A stretch of 64,000 bases of DNA from Escallonia rubra (Eukaryota; Streptophyta; Magnoliopsida; Escalloniales; Escalloniaceae), in the NCBI GenBank assembly GCA_033065855.1, contig JAVXUO010000991.1:124001-188000 (forward strand). The letters run 5' to 3'. The position numbers and the translations under genes were made by a program. Under the pieces are notes generated by a model. It had not been told where the DNA came from and did not search any database. It saw nothing but the letters and a program-made list of their open reading frames with translations. This document shows, piece after piece, positions 51,640-64,000 of the stretch. The first letter of the stretch is position 1; every line of letters begins with the position of its first letter.

Positions 51640-54600
51640 ATGGGGGACAAAGATGGGTACTCATTGTTGAAGGATCTGAAATTGGAAATCAAGAATCAAG
51701 ATGGGTCTTTCTGTGTCTGCTTCTGGCTTTACCTGACAAAGTCCATTCAGTTTCCCTCTATTCTCATTCGTCAGGTTTCTTTCTTCTTTAACTGCCATCT
51801 TTCTGTTTCTTTTTCCTTTGTCTATCTCTGTTGCTTTGAAAAATCGCATACGGGTCTATATCTCATAGCAATTGATATACCATTCCTTTTTCCTTTATTT
51901 TAGTGGGTTTGTGCGCTTAATTGATTGTTAGTATCTAATTTTATTTTATTTTTAGAAAGGGGTTTTGAGGGTTTATGAGCGTTTAATCAATGGATGAGAT
52001 ATGCAAAGAAAATAAAAAGTCTCAATTCTGTAGTAGCTTTTGTTAATGTACAAGCTCATTTGAGCCTTTCATTACCTAATGGTCAGTAGGAAATAGCAGC
52101 CTGAAACTCTAAGGCGTTTCTTTGAAGGGCTGGAGTTAACCCGTTTTATTATTTTGCTCATGTTGTTTAGCGGGCCTTCTTTTGGTTTAATTAGGGTTTA
52201 CCCAGGGCCGACAGTTTTTTTGGTTTTTTTTTTTCTCCAATTTTCCTGTGAAAAGCAACAAATATCGAATTCGTCATGAAACCGTCTTAGTCATAGGAAC
52301 TGATTATTGGAACTAAGTTGGTATGTGAATATGACTTGTTTACGAACTGGTTTATAATTCTTATACATATAGATTGCAGATGCATTTCACTTGCATTGCT
52401 TATATATTATCATGTATATGCTTCTTGGTAAAGGTGGTTTAATCTGTGCTATGCTGGCTATTTAGGTGCATCCTGATATAACTAGCTCCATCCCGTTTCT
52501 TGCATTGAATGAAAAGAAGGAGATGATGCTTTTCCCACTAATTTTTATGCACCAAGAAGCTCCTAGTCCTACTAATTCTGCGTCCTGGACAGATGTTCCA
52601 TGCGCACTTGCCAAGATGGAGGTCCCTTTGAAGAAATGGGTTCATGTTGGATGTGAGGTACCTTATGCATTTAACAAGTCTCCTACTAATCATGTAGAGT
52701 GAGTCAATCAGTTTATGGGCTTGGTTCTCAAAATTTTCTTTACTCAATTCAGATCATGTAAATTGTCTTTACTCTACTGTTGGTCTTGTCAGCAAGATCA
52801 CTGAATTGGATGGTTAAGTACTTTCACGTGTTTGACTTCTAAGGTTGCATTTGTTAACATATGGGCAATTTTTTGGTGGTATGTCAAGACTGAAAGTGAC
52901 TATAAGAATGTAAGTTGGAATTGAGGGCAGCCCTGCAGTTTAGGTCCGTATGCAGTCCATCACTCCCAGCACTTTGCATTAGCAAGACCAACTTATGGTA
53001 GTCAATCCGTAAGGCACTCAGGCTACAGAGGAGTACTTAACACCGGTTAAGCAATAAGAATGGGTTGCGTACAGTTGCAATCTGTTTCAAAAGAATTGGC
53101 TAGTAAATCTTCTTTTGGAGATAGAAAAATCTGGTTTAGTTAACAGCAGTGAAAGCCGAAATATGTTGTGCATTAGTTTATCTTTGGCAGTCTTTTAGAT
53201 GAATAGGGATGAATAGGTCTCAAGTGTTTTTCCGTCATCGTGCACATATTTGCAGCATCTGGTGCTAGAGAAAGAGGAACTATACAAGATACGCTTTCTT
53301 GAGAACCTTTTGGTCTAGTTTGTTTATCATTAGATTGCTCCTCTAAAGATTTATAATTTTGCAGTCGACTTCCTGGTTTTGCTTTGGTGAGGTTTGTAGT
53401 GAGTCAACATAACAAACACTGCAATGTTTTTGAATTCAAATAGTAACGATACCTATTTTTCGAGTGAAAACATAAAAGTGAAATAGAAAGAAGGATTCTA
53501 TAATCTTAAAGAATGGAAAAGTTAAATTTCCATTCCTATTGTTCTTTATTTTTCATGGATAAGTCAGTGATAGTTGGACTCACTTCTCACTGATAGCATT
53601 CTGTTAGTTTATTGTGAGGAAGCAATGCAATGATAGCATTCTGTTAGCATTCTCATCTTTACACTATTTATTTTCTTCATAGGCGCACAAGTATTATTTT
53701 TTCTTTTGAATTGTTCCGTCGCAACTACCTTTTGAAAATATTTTTCTTGCATAAGATTACTATATAGTTCTCCATGTCAAAGATGTAGGAATTGGGATAA
53801 CAATAGTTCTTTTTCATTCAAAACCATACTTCTATTTCCATCATGAAAGCAATAATTGATGTTTCCTCCTTTCGGCTATAACACGTGTTACTTGAAACTG
53901 GTACTCTACCTACATTAAGTCTGTATCGGCAATAGGGCTAGCGAAGGCTTCTATAACGACAAACATAGTGTTAGAAAGTGATGAGGTATTCAGACTGCAA
54001 TGAAGGTTTCATTCTGAGAGAAGCTATTTGTTGATACACTATTCCCTCGTTTCAATCTCAACCTGGAAAAGAATTGCTTCTAAAGATTTTTATTCTTTCT
54101 TCCTTTCGTTCTTTTGTTGCATAATGATAGAATTGAGGCAAGACTTGGCAAAATGGTAAGGTTGCTCCATTGTGACTCGGCATGAGTTCAAGAGGCTGAA
54201 TTTTTTTGTGCAAAATCATATAATACATTCATCCAATATTATAATTTGTATGCACTGTGAAACCTAAACCTGGTTGAGTCTCGATTTACGTGTTTTAGTT
54301 GGCTTATTTTAAACAGCGTAGAGGTCCCTGTGTAATGCTTGTTTGATTTACTTCAGGTTTCTGTTGATGTTTTGCGGCTTCACCTTGATGGGGAGATAAT
54401 GGGAGAGAAGCCTATATCTTGCTTACTGGATGACTTACATTCAGATGATTTGAGGAAAGTATCTTTGGCTGGCAGTGATGGAGATATTTGCGGGACAAAG
54501 TGTTATGTCCACAGTGCAGTTGTGTTGCCGCTAACATCATCTATTAATGATTACCGTGTTCAGGTGCATATGTAATAGTGTTACTAATAATTTACCAAAG

Positions 54601-54883
54601 CTTTGTCATATGCCTGTCTGCTGACTTCTTCCTTCTTCATATCTGATGCCAGGACCCGCCACTTCAACTATATGTTGATGGTTCAAGTGCCTTTAATATT
54701 GAAGAAGGCAGTGATGGTGTGTGGAGCATTGTTGGTGGCAAGGTTTAAGAGATTTACTTTGTTTTCTTTTTTTCCTTTATTAATGCTTGGTGCTCCCATT
54801 ATCATCGATTTCTGCTGCGTTAAATAGCATCTTCCATTTTGTGTTTATTTCGGAATGTGAGTGTAGTAGATCTATACATATGC

Positions 54884-54914
<31 letters not shown>

Positions 54915-54937
54915 AGTGAGAGAGAGAGAGAGAGAGG

Positions 54938-54980
<43 letters not shown>

Positions 54981-57900
54981 GTGTGTGTATTTGTATTTGT
55001 ACATGTTTGTGTATATTGTTTCCTCTGAGTTTTGCTCTTATTTACCTTTATGTCACCCTTCCTCATTTTGAATGTTACAGCTAATTGTGCCTTTGAGTCA
55101 GCTCTCAATCCTCTCATAGTCTTTTAGTGTGGTCTATGCAACTATATTGTGTTGTACTGTTAGACCAGTCGGGAAAACCTCTAACTGCCACTTGTGCCAC
55201 TTGTTTAAAAGTAAGATATTTCGACTTATACAACAACTATGTATGATCCGTTACATCTTAAGCAGCACAGTGTGCTTTTGGAAGATTTGCGGGATAGGTT
55301 CCTTATTCTTTACGCAGGGACATGCATGGACTAATCCATGATCACATAATTTTGGTTATCTCAGCTCTGGAGATTTTTCAGATTTTGAACCTTCCATATA
55401 CCCTTACATGTGTATGCCCATTGTTTGTCTCCATATATATGCTTTGTTTTACCGTGATGAGCAGTTTATTGCATGACAGTCAGCACATCAACTTTCACCT
55501 ATATTATATTTTGAGAATTGAGATTGCTTTCATTTGTCTCACGCTGATGCCAAAGATCTTAATCAGCTACAAAGAGATCATATATAGGCATTGAGTCCTG
55601 TTTTCAACTTGGAAATTGTATTGCTGCTGGAATTTGGGCCTACGTTGTGAAGGAGTGATTGTGCAATCACTACCTGGGACATGCTTTTGCATATTAAAAA
55701 GAGGCCTGTCTTGATCCTGAAAAATGTTACATACAGAAATTGTTTGGTACAAGCTTCAGTAGTATATTGGCTATTGCTTTTGTTGGTATGAGATCTATTC
55801 TAATGCCAATTTAATTCCACTGTATTGGGGTAAACAGGCGTCATGTCGCAAGAGATTTTCCTTGGATGTCATTTTATTGGATGCCTTTGGCCAGACTGTG
55901 AAGGAGGAGATGGAGGTCTTCATCTCTGCTTTTTATCTATCATACAAACTAATGACTTTCTTTACTGCTAACTTTTTCAAGCAGATATTTATGTCATTGC
56001 TTCTCCTATTAGGTTGTTGCATCACTTCTGTATGCTGACAATGAGGCACCTGTTGAGAAGCCACATGATGCTGAAGCGCCCCTTCTTATGAGTTATGATG
56101 GGATTGAATATGCCTCTTGGGATAGACCAAGTAAACTAGTTAATGGCCGTGCCTCCTTTAAGCTCAAGATATCTCAGGTATCATGCTGCATAACTTACAG
56201 TATCTCTTTTGCATACATCAATAGCACACTGGTATGAAACGTAGGGCATATGAGGAATATGCTCGTACGCATCGGAAGCTAGAGATGTTTTGCAATGTTT
56301 TTCTTTGCAAAGAGACTATATCTTGTGAAGATAAATAGTTGGTCTAGTTAGTATCAGTTAATCCACTCCACTGTCAACTGTAAGAATAGTTATCACTATC
56401 ATCATAATTTTTTGCTCAAGTTAAATCAAATATGTTTTGAAACACGTTGATCAGTTGTATTGCCCAATCTTGTGCAAGTCTGTAGCTTGTAATAAAATGC
56501 CTCACGAAACCTTTGCCAAAAATTATCCAGCTTTCCCTGAATTTGACTTCACAATCTGTTTGCAACCGTTGGCGGTTCTTACTTAGTTTGTGCCATAAGC
56601 CCAACATGCATCCAATCACCCCTAATTATTGTTCAACATCGTGATAAGTTATTACCAAGTGGGTCATGCATCTCTCAGCAGTAGCTATGTACTCTTCTTC
56701 ATCTCAGCTTTCTTCCAAGTGCGACAATAGGCTGTTCTGCATCAGGTTTCACATTTTAAAGGTGGGGAGATATCCTTTCTTTGAGGCACTCTCCAGTCCG
56801 ATTCACTGTGTATCGCGGAATTGCACCACACAGACATCTCCTTTTATATGGAAAAAGTCAACGTCTGCCGTTAATGGATCTCAGTATTCTGCGTTGGATG
56901 AAGAATCCTCAAAACTTCTGCAGAATATCGTAAGTGAAGCAAAACCAAGTCCATCATCAAAGCGGATCAAGTTAGGACAAGAAAATCCTTTCGTGATGTT
57001 CAAGGCTGATACCTTGTTGGAGCGAGCCAATCAGAAATGCAACTCCCCTGCCAGGGCCACTCATGAGGTACCTATGAAACCCTTTCACATTTTCATCGCA
57101 TTTCAAAGTACCTGAAAATATGAAATGACCACTATTAGCTGTATGGTGGTTTATAGCATGGCATCATTGAGACATGAACCTGTTTCACTCTGATCTTTTA
57201 GGAGGTAAACAGTATATATACGTGATATTTTGTGTTAAATGCTGTAAAGAGTCCTGAAATTGGCAAGGATAGTATTCTCATAGAGGGAGTCTCTTCATTT
57301 TTCTGTAATTCTGCTTTTTGTCAAAAACCTTAACAATTACTGTTCCCTGTGCCTCCACCCCGAAGATCATCCTTCTCACTTCATCACTTCTGCTGCTAGC
57401 AGTACTATTTCTTTTTCTTACGTAAAGGTTGTTGGACTTGTATTTTATCTCAGAATGAAGTTCTTGTTTATATCCTGCTTCCTCTCTGTGCTAGAAACAG
57501 GAAATAAAAGAGAGAAAAAATCATTTTGTAGTAACTAGCTCCTATAAAGTAATCTTTATTGGAGTAGTCTCGTTTTACCATAGTCTAAAGTATGTGAGGC
57601 AATGGGTTTCATTTCTCGCTCCTAATGTCACATCACACTAATCCATACATACACATATATTTACGTATATGTATATATATGGATATATTCTTTTCAACTT
57701 TAGTAAGTAACATATCACATACTTTGTTCTTGCTCCTAATTTTATATAATTTTTACCAAGGAGTTCTCTTTACTTTTTAGTTATGACCATTGGCTGCAGT
57801 TATTAGTGTGATTAGATGGATTTTTTGCTTCAGAATTACCGTAATTTTGTTGAACTGATATTTTTCAATAATGCCCTTTTAGTTCCTTCTCTTGTTAGGA

Positions 57901-60900
57901 GTCTTCAAACTCGTACTGCGGTTGGTTACTAAATGACCAACCTGACCACCGTAGAGCTAAGTGTTTGTATGGCTAGTGAACAACCAAATTCATTCTTCCT
58001 GACCTATTTAAGTCAATATTGAATTTAAGGCATGGGAATTAACAGTAATAGCTTTGGTGAAGATTGCCTCATCTCTGAGAAACTTCTAGAGTTATATATG
58101 ATACATTTTAGCGAAAGTACCACCACCATTATAGGCTAGCAGTCATTGCAGTGTGGTGGTGATCAAGACCACGGTCCTTTTGACAGTCCTCCTCCTTAGG
58201 TGGCGCTTCCAAGCACAGGTGCCTTCTTCCGCGCGGAAAAGAGGGCTCCCTTTTGCTGGCAGTCCCCATTATGATTTTTGGGTGCACTTAGATTACTTGT
58301 TGACAGAAACCCTTCAAGCAGCCACTGATGAATTGCTGGATCCCTCTATGCTGATATCTTAATAAAGAAAACGGCAAAATCAAAGACCTACCATACATAC
58401 ATAGATGTGGATGAATGCACACAAACTAAACAAGACGAGGAGGGCCAGATTGGTTTAGGCATATGACAATTGTTTTTTAGTTTTTGAAGAATAATTATTT
58501 TGCATGTTTGAAGCTTTTTGTCTAAATATCATAGGTATAACGTAAAGGTTCTTTTAGTCCTTTTGTGATTTCTGTAATTAAGTGGCATGACAAATGCTGA
58601 TAGGGGGCAAAGTGTAGTTATGAATACCGTATGTGGCGAAGTTTTAAAACCGAGCACTCTGTAATCAACTCTTATTATAAAACGTGGAGCCCTCTTTTCT
58701 TCAATTCAAAATTTTCATGCATGCCCTAGGTTCTTTTTTGAAAGGGTATCCATCAAGCCACTAACAATTGAAAAATATTTAATGGGTGCCCTGAGGTAAA
58801 AAAATAAAATAGAAAGATCATTTTCCAGCTCATTTCTGATGATTTAGAACAATCTTTCTGTCATGTACTTTTCTTTCATCATTGTTCATATGCAAATACA
58901 TTTTCGGAAGCTATTTTTATGTACTAAGTTTGTAGGTTCTTGGTAAATGTGCAGATGACGAACTAAGTCTCAAGTCTAGAATATATTTTCTTGTATAGAA
59001 CTTTTTAAACAGGATGAAGTTTATTTCTATCTTGGACCATTGACCAAAATTCTATTCTTCTATATTAGTGAAAAGTATCACTATACTCGTGGACTTGTTA
59101 GGTAGAACATGCATTAAAAAACAGAATGAGGCTTGCTAAAAAAAGCCCTACCTAAATAGGTTAAACAAGTGCATGTACACTCTTGATGCTCTATAATGAA
59201 TTGATTAATAAAGATTTTCGAATAAAGATTGCAATTGTTGAACCTGGTATCCAACCCAAAAGTATGCTCAAGAGTTGGGAGAAGTCCACCAGGTATAAGA
59301 ACCAATCCCAAACCCCATGTATTGTCGATGTGGGACTTGACACCCGCCCTCACGCGAAGCGTGGGAATAAGAGGTGGTCCCGTTGGATCGAATGGGACGG
59401 CAGGGGCCTAGCTCTGATACCATTTTGAACCTGGTGTCCAACCCAAAAGTATGCTCAAGAGTTGGGAGAAGCCTACTAGGTATAAGAACCAATCTCAAAC
59501 CCCATGTATTGTCGATGTGAGACTTGACAGCAATTGATATTCAATTCCAAGATGGTCTTATGGCTTTCAGATAGAGTTTCTCAAGCAAGAAGCTTCAACT
59601 TCTTCTAAGCAGTTGTAAGTAAAGATACAAAGAATGGTGTTTATGGAGTTGAAGGAAGACAAAATTGGTGAGATCAACATCAAATGTTGGTAGGCTATTA
59701 AACGTCACGAAAAAGAATTAATTCTTGTCAATTGATATGGATTCATGTTCTTGTTGCCCCACACAAAAAAAAAAAAAAATGTTTACTGAAAATTGTAGGA
59801 GAAAAGAAATAAGAATATATAAGAAGCGTTTCAGTGCCTTTTTCGTTATGTGGAGGTGCAGCATTGTTGTGCAGTATATCTCAATCAGGATTCTTTCACT
59901 TATACGTATAGCTCCAACTACCTTTCTGTAATCATCCTTAAGGTGGTAGGATCGTTCTCCTCGACTTTAGTGCCAATCTTTCCAACTTGCCATAAATGAT
60001 GCATGTTTCTCAGTTGTATCACCATTTTTAATTAGGATGACAATGCTTGTGGGACAAGGTTGGAAAGGAGACCAGAAAATCATGAAGATACAGACAATTC
60101 GTCATTTGATTCAGAAAGGAGTGAAGCAACAAACTCATTTATGAAGAGCAAGACAAGTAGTCCAGTTTCAGATATGACCGTCTTCAAATACTGCCTAGGA
60201 GGCCTAAAAGAGAGGTCTCTTCTGCTCAAGGAAATTGCAATGTCAGCTTCTGAGAATGAACTAGTGGACTTTGCCCAGCAGGTTTCGCTGTACTCGGGCT
60301 GTTTGCATCACAGGTAATTAGATCTGATTCCTGATGTGGTGAACTAGTACATCTTTTGGAGTTTTAGTTTAACAGATTGCAAAATCTGTGAAGTCCCAAA
60401 AAAAAACTTGCTGCCCCCGTCTTAAAAAACATGCCTCTTTGATGGGATTTTTCCCCCCACATTCGCTCTATTTCAGTTGTTATCTCTGTCTTCATTTATT
60501 TTCCCTTTAATTGATTTTGCAATTGCAGGACACTAACAGACTTTGACACAGTCGTTACTCATTACAAGTTTTTCTTTGTACAGCACATATTTTTTTGAGT
60601 GTTAGAAGGCACATAAGTTGTGCACATAATGTAATAACATTTCGTAAAATGGAACGCCCCTCCCTCATTGCCATTTATGTTCTTGTGCATATCCTGTGTC
60701 ATTTGTTCGCCAACCATTGACGCTTGTTATATACACCATGGATGCATTTTTTTTAGTATACTTAACACAAAGTGAGACAACATTTTCAGGCACCAAATAG
60801 TACTTGCAAAGGGATTGATAAAAGAAGGAATCAGAGCTTGGAATATGGTATCACAGAACAACCACCATGTTCTTTGGGAGAATTTGGTTTCTGAGATAAA

Positions 60901-63402
60901 AGAGCAGTTTATGAGGATTGCCTGCTGCAGTAACAGATACTTGGCATGGCAGGTCTCTCTCTCTCTGTGTGTGTGTGTAAATGTACACACATATATGTAT
61001 ATATTTGTGTGTGTGTAAATGTACACACATATATGTATATATTTGTGTGTGTGTGTGTCTATATATATATATGTATATCACGTGTTCACACCACAGACAC
61101 TCTTCCATTAATGCAAGTGGGGTTATCTCCTTTATGTGTTTCATATGATGGTTATGCAAAACAGAAGAACCTTTCATGTATATTATGTCTTGAATCTGAT
61201 CACTTGAAAAACATCTTCGAAATTTTAATGATTACCTTCCAGGCTCCCATCGCTCAGTTGAACTAAGCCTATTGTGCGAAAAGCCCAAACTAGTTGGGGT
61301 CAGCTAGATGAATCTTTTTCTCAGCCTCTCCCCAAAATCAGTGTTGATCTTGGAATGGAGCATTTGTGCGGAAGGGTTAGGATAGCTTTTCAGGCTGAAA
61401 AATTGTCTATAGAAAGGCTTAAGGTTCTACTTTGCATACTGTTTTTTTGTGTTCTGAGAATTAAGAAATATATGCAAGGCTCTTTGAAGTCCGTTTACAT
61501 ATTTTGGTTACTTTAGCTTTCCCTTTATATACACAGGTGATCTTGTTTAATTTTCGTGTTTGTCACTTTCCATCCCAATTCTAGGTGCTTATATACATGC
61601 TTCTTTGTTACTATAGACGGGTGCGTTCTTGCAAGTGAATTTCTAGGTATGGCTGTTTTAGACATCAAACTTAAGAACCATGCACAATTTGTTATTAGGT
61701 AAAATTATATTAGCACGAGGCATTATCATGGAAAGTGAACCTTAAACCCACTGGCGGATCCAGCAGGGACCAGGCCCGGTAAAAAATTTCTAAAGCAGCC
61801 TATATATATGCTTAGTGTCTATTGATATCAAATCTATTTTGGCCCGTACAGGTTCTAAACGAGATTGCACATATTAGTGGGCCTCTTCCCTTATCTATTC
61901 TTTGGCCTGACTTGATATGGTAGCTGTAACCTTTTACATCATTATGGGACAAATGTTGATGGTCAACCAAACCCATGTTCGTAATAATTCCCAATTTCTG
62001 CATTGTTTTAGGTTGATATTTAGCCGCTTTTACTATAATCTTTCTTCTGGCTTTCATTTTGATTTAGGTGGATGACACACTATCTCGAAATTCATAATGG
62101 ACATTGGGCATCTAAGTAAATCTTATGACTATGTTGTTATTATCCTTCATTGTTGTCATTATTATTGTGTCTATTCTAATATTCTTTTTCGTTCAAACTT
62201 GATTTTGTTGTTCTTATCCTATTTATTGTTTTATATGCATCTTAATTTCCTTTTTTGCTCAAAGTTCGTTATGTATACAAACAAAGCTTTGGTTTTTATA
62301 CATGTATCAGCTTAGGAAGGTTTATAGATGCTATTGCAGAATTCCGGTTAACAATACAAATGAGCATTCAAATGCATATTTTGCAGGGTTTTTTTTCCCT
62401 ATTATAAGTTATATATATACTTTGGCCTAGTCTAGACTAAGTTTTAGATCCTTTACTGCTTACACCCCTTAATGTTGTCTCTATAATCCTTTTGCCTGCT
62501 ATAAAATATATCATGTGTGCCACTAATGCATGGCAAAGATATCATATTGGGACATGTTAGGGAAGATGTGAACTAAAATGCTTAATTATTCCATGCATAT
62601 TTCAGGTAAAAGACTGCTTACTGGAAAAACAAATGGAAATAAATAAGAATGAGAAAATATACAGGTCTTTGCAGTGGGTTCACACTGCTGCTTTATCTTA
62701 GATTGTCTAGCAATTGAGATTTATAGCTTCAAAATATATAGACAAAACCTCGACTTTTTCAGAGCATCTGTTTTTCTTCAAACCCCACGCAGAATCTAAA
62801 TTGTAAGGTCATACCGTCAAACACATTGTTTCGGACATTCTTACTCATATCGTGTTGTAGTGGGTAATCTTTGGATAAAATCAGGCTGATAGGTTGTAAG
62901 GCTTTCCTAATAGCTGAATTTATTATGTTTCAGGACTTTGAGCTACTTAGGAGAATCGCTGGATGCCAGGAGCTAGTAGCCCAGGAAAACTTTGAAAAGT
63001 TGTGGTGTTGGCTATACCCTGTAGCTTTTACTTTGTCACAAGATTGGATAAATTCAATGTGGGATTCTGCATCATCTAAATGGATTGAAGGACTCATCAC
63101 AAAGGAAGAAGCAGAGGCTTCACTTCAAGGTCCAGGAGGGCTTCAAGACCCTGGCACATTTATACTGCGGTTTCCTACCTCAAGGAGCTGGCCCCACCCA
63201 GATGCTGGTAATCTGATTGTGACTTATGTTGGTAGTGATTATGCAATCCATCACAGGCTGCTCTCTGTTGAATTTTATTACAGGTGCACTCTTCATTCCC
63301 CTTATTCTAGGTTCCTTCTGTGTTACGTGATAACAATATGTGCCTTTATTTTGCATATATTACAGTCTCAATTCACCAGGGAAAGAAAGCATCAGAAGTT
63401 AG
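51640..63402 (+). CDS. SHA: Plant STAT-like protein with linker-SH2 domain (SHA/STATLA type), 11 exons
   Basis: Predicted join(51640..51774, 52466..52657, 54357..54563, 54653..54742, 55838..55915, 56013..56177, 56708..57067, 60036..60313, 60790..60952, 62934..63283, 63366..63402), 684 residues; every junction is GT-AG and frame-true. The family is the plant relative of animal STATs with a linker and SH2 domain. SH2 domains bind phosphotyrosine, so a role in phosphotyrosine signalling or transcription is inferred. The N-terminal part (MGDKDGYSLLKDLKLEI, FCVCFWLYL, KKWVHVGCEVSVD) looks like a beta-rich lectin-type fold with inserted loops. The linker has FEKLWCWLYPVAFTLSQDWI. The SH2 shows TFILRFPTSRSWPHPDAGNL with the phosphate-binding Arg at about 635. 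The last exon adds only SLNSPGKESIRS, so the C-terminus is less certain. From memory it resembles Arabidopsis At1g17040. Confidence 0.9.
54130..54290 (+). mobile_element. Possible tRNA-derived SINE remnant in SH2-gene intron 2
   Basis: TGGCAAAATGGTAAGGTTG resembles a pol III A box. About 25 bases on, GGCATGAGTTCAAGAGG resembles a B box, followed by an AT-rich tail. No target duplication could be fixed, so this is only a resemblance. Confidence 0.35.
54881..54988. repeat. Compound (TA)(GT)(GA)(GT) microsatellite
   Basis: A short CATATATA run passes into a (GT)n run, then a long (GA)n run with one GGAGGA interruption, then a shorter (GT)n. It lies in the intron between exons 4 and 5 of the SH2-domain gene. 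Open frames over it are repeat artefacts. Confidence 0.95.
59236..59529 (-). mobile_element. TRIM retrotransposon (miniature LTR element), 294 bp, complete
   Basis: Two 107-bp terminal direct repeats (59236-59342 and 59423-59529) flank an 80-bp interior, with a perfect 5-base target duplication GCAAT (59231-59235 and 59530-59534). Read on the minus strand, the first LTR starts TGTCAAGTCTCACATCGAC. It is followed directly by TGGTATCAGAGC (59411-59422), the standard primer site for initiator tRNA-Met. A purine-rich GAGGGCGGG polypurine tract lies just before the second LTR. There is no coding capacity, so it depends on an autonomous partner. It lies in the long intron between exons 7 and 8 of the SH2-domain gene. 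Confidence 0.9.
60953..61078. repeat. Compound microsatellite with a tandem block
   Basis: (TC)n and (GT)n are followed by two consecutive copies of a block containing GTAAATGTACACACATATATG, then TATATTTGTGTGTG and (TA)n. It begins immediately after the splice donor of exon 9 of the SH2-domain gene. The donor itself (AG followed by GTCTCTCTC) thus runs straight into the repeat. Confidence 0.9.
61240..61320. repeat. Short dispersed plant repeat fragment
   Basis: GCCCAAACTAGTTGGGGTCA with the following GCTAGATGAATC is a motif I have often seen in dispersed plant SINE-like repeats. The boundaries are not definable here. It lies in the intron before the last large exon of the SH2-domain gene. 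Confidence 0.3.
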
Positions 63403-64000
63403 GCATCAGGAGAAAGAAAGCAGGGTAGATTAGTGAGTTGAAGTATTTTACTGAGTTCTCCGTGTAGTTACTGCTACTAGCAGACTTCGTTTTTCTCTTT
63501 TGTTGTGAGAGAGTGTGTGTGTGTGATGGCATTGTTTGTGGGTGTGGAGGGGAGGGGGCTGTTCAGTTTCAGAAGGCATTATAGTCCATGGAATCCTTAC
63601 AAAGCAAACGTGGCATTCCAAAGGCCAACCAATATAAAAGATACTCAAAATCAGAAAAGGAAGGTATCTGTAGAAAATAAGAGTACCCAAAAGAGAAGCA
63701 TAGACAATTTTGCAGATGAGAAGGATTGAGATTTCATGCGCCACCCAGATTTCCCAAATGGAATTAGTTCTTGGGACTTCATAGAGTGAGCAAAGACCCT
63801 GCTGTTTCTTCCCAACCAAATTGCGTTAACCAATCAACTGCTGAGGGACAGGGTCACTGGAATTGATCTAAGTACGATCTATTGCATTAGCAATAGCGTG
63901 GTGTGGCTGGCGTACACTTCTTCTTGTGACACATTTTACTTAAGAAGGGATCTGTGCATCACATAAACTGAGTTTTAGTCACTTTTGTATCATTTATTGA
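63403..64000. other. Downstream of the SH2-domain gene
   Basis: The stretch probably includes the 3' UTR of the SH2-domain gene. A plus-strand frame at 63505-63729 (about 75 residues) has no recognisable similarity and no clear splice link to the gene. No other feature is visible before the window ends. Confidence 0.45.

Noticed and set aside
54780-55117. Frames rich in Ser-Leu and Thr-His repeats
   Set aside because: Translation of the (GT)n and (GA)n microsatellite; not coding.
61745-61800. CACTGGCGGATCCAGCAGGG resembling a hAT terminus
   Set aside because: No partner end or target duplication is visible in the surrounding intron.

Overview
The window is nuclear DNA of a flowering plant, almost certainly a eudicot. 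Genes have many short exons with GT-AG introns, intergenic DNA is AT-rich, and several transposon classes are nested in and between genes. The protein families are plant-specific: a TDY-type MAP kinase, a plastid methionine sulfoxide reductase B, a plastid ribokinase and a plant STAT-like SH2 protein. No rRNA, tRNA, CRISPR or bacterial-type operon is visible.

Layout: (1) 1482-2830 (+), a PHD / extended-PHD finger protein in two exons. (2) 3330-5953 and 9988-12130 (+), two tandem paralogues with identical four-exon structure that encode uncharacterised secreted proteins. (3) 12491-12845, a 177-bp direct repeat. (4) 13416-17823 (-), a complete TDY MAP kinase of the MPK18/19/20 group in nine coding exons, with a Stowaway-like MITE in its second-last intron. 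(5) 18.8-29.1 kb, a repeat-rich stretch with no convincing gene. It holds a 1.48-kb duplicated block, and one copy is split by a 1.27-kb poly(A)-tailed retroposon. (6) 29112-34846 (-), plastid ribokinase in four exons. Its first exon and flanking intron have been tandemly duplicated. The inner copy is a dead exon, and the intact copy carries a 1.14-kb hAT-like insertion 18 bp upstream of its ATG. (7) 36683-40960 (+), a 1-Cys type MSRB with a GC-AG last intron and a solo LTR in intron 2. (8) 42.7-51.2 kb, a stack of nested DNA transposons. Its core is an apparently intact hAT element (44025-48221) with a 758-residue transposase and a perfect 8-bp target duplication. (9) 51640-63402 (+), an eleven-exon plant STAT-type linker/SH2 protein with a TRIM retrotransposon, microsatellites and a possible SINE in its introns.

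The genes do not form a pathway. From memory, the best Arabidopsis counterparts of the PHD, MAPK, MSRB, ribokinase and SH2 genes lie at At3g147xx, At1g53xxx and At1g17xxx, so the order looks like an old conserved eudicot block loosened by transposons. Exon coordinates come from reading splice sites and checking that the frames join. They are predictions without transcript support. I found no convincing undescribed system. The most unusual items are the ribokinase exon-1 duplication with its transposon-interrupted leader, and the nested transposon stack.
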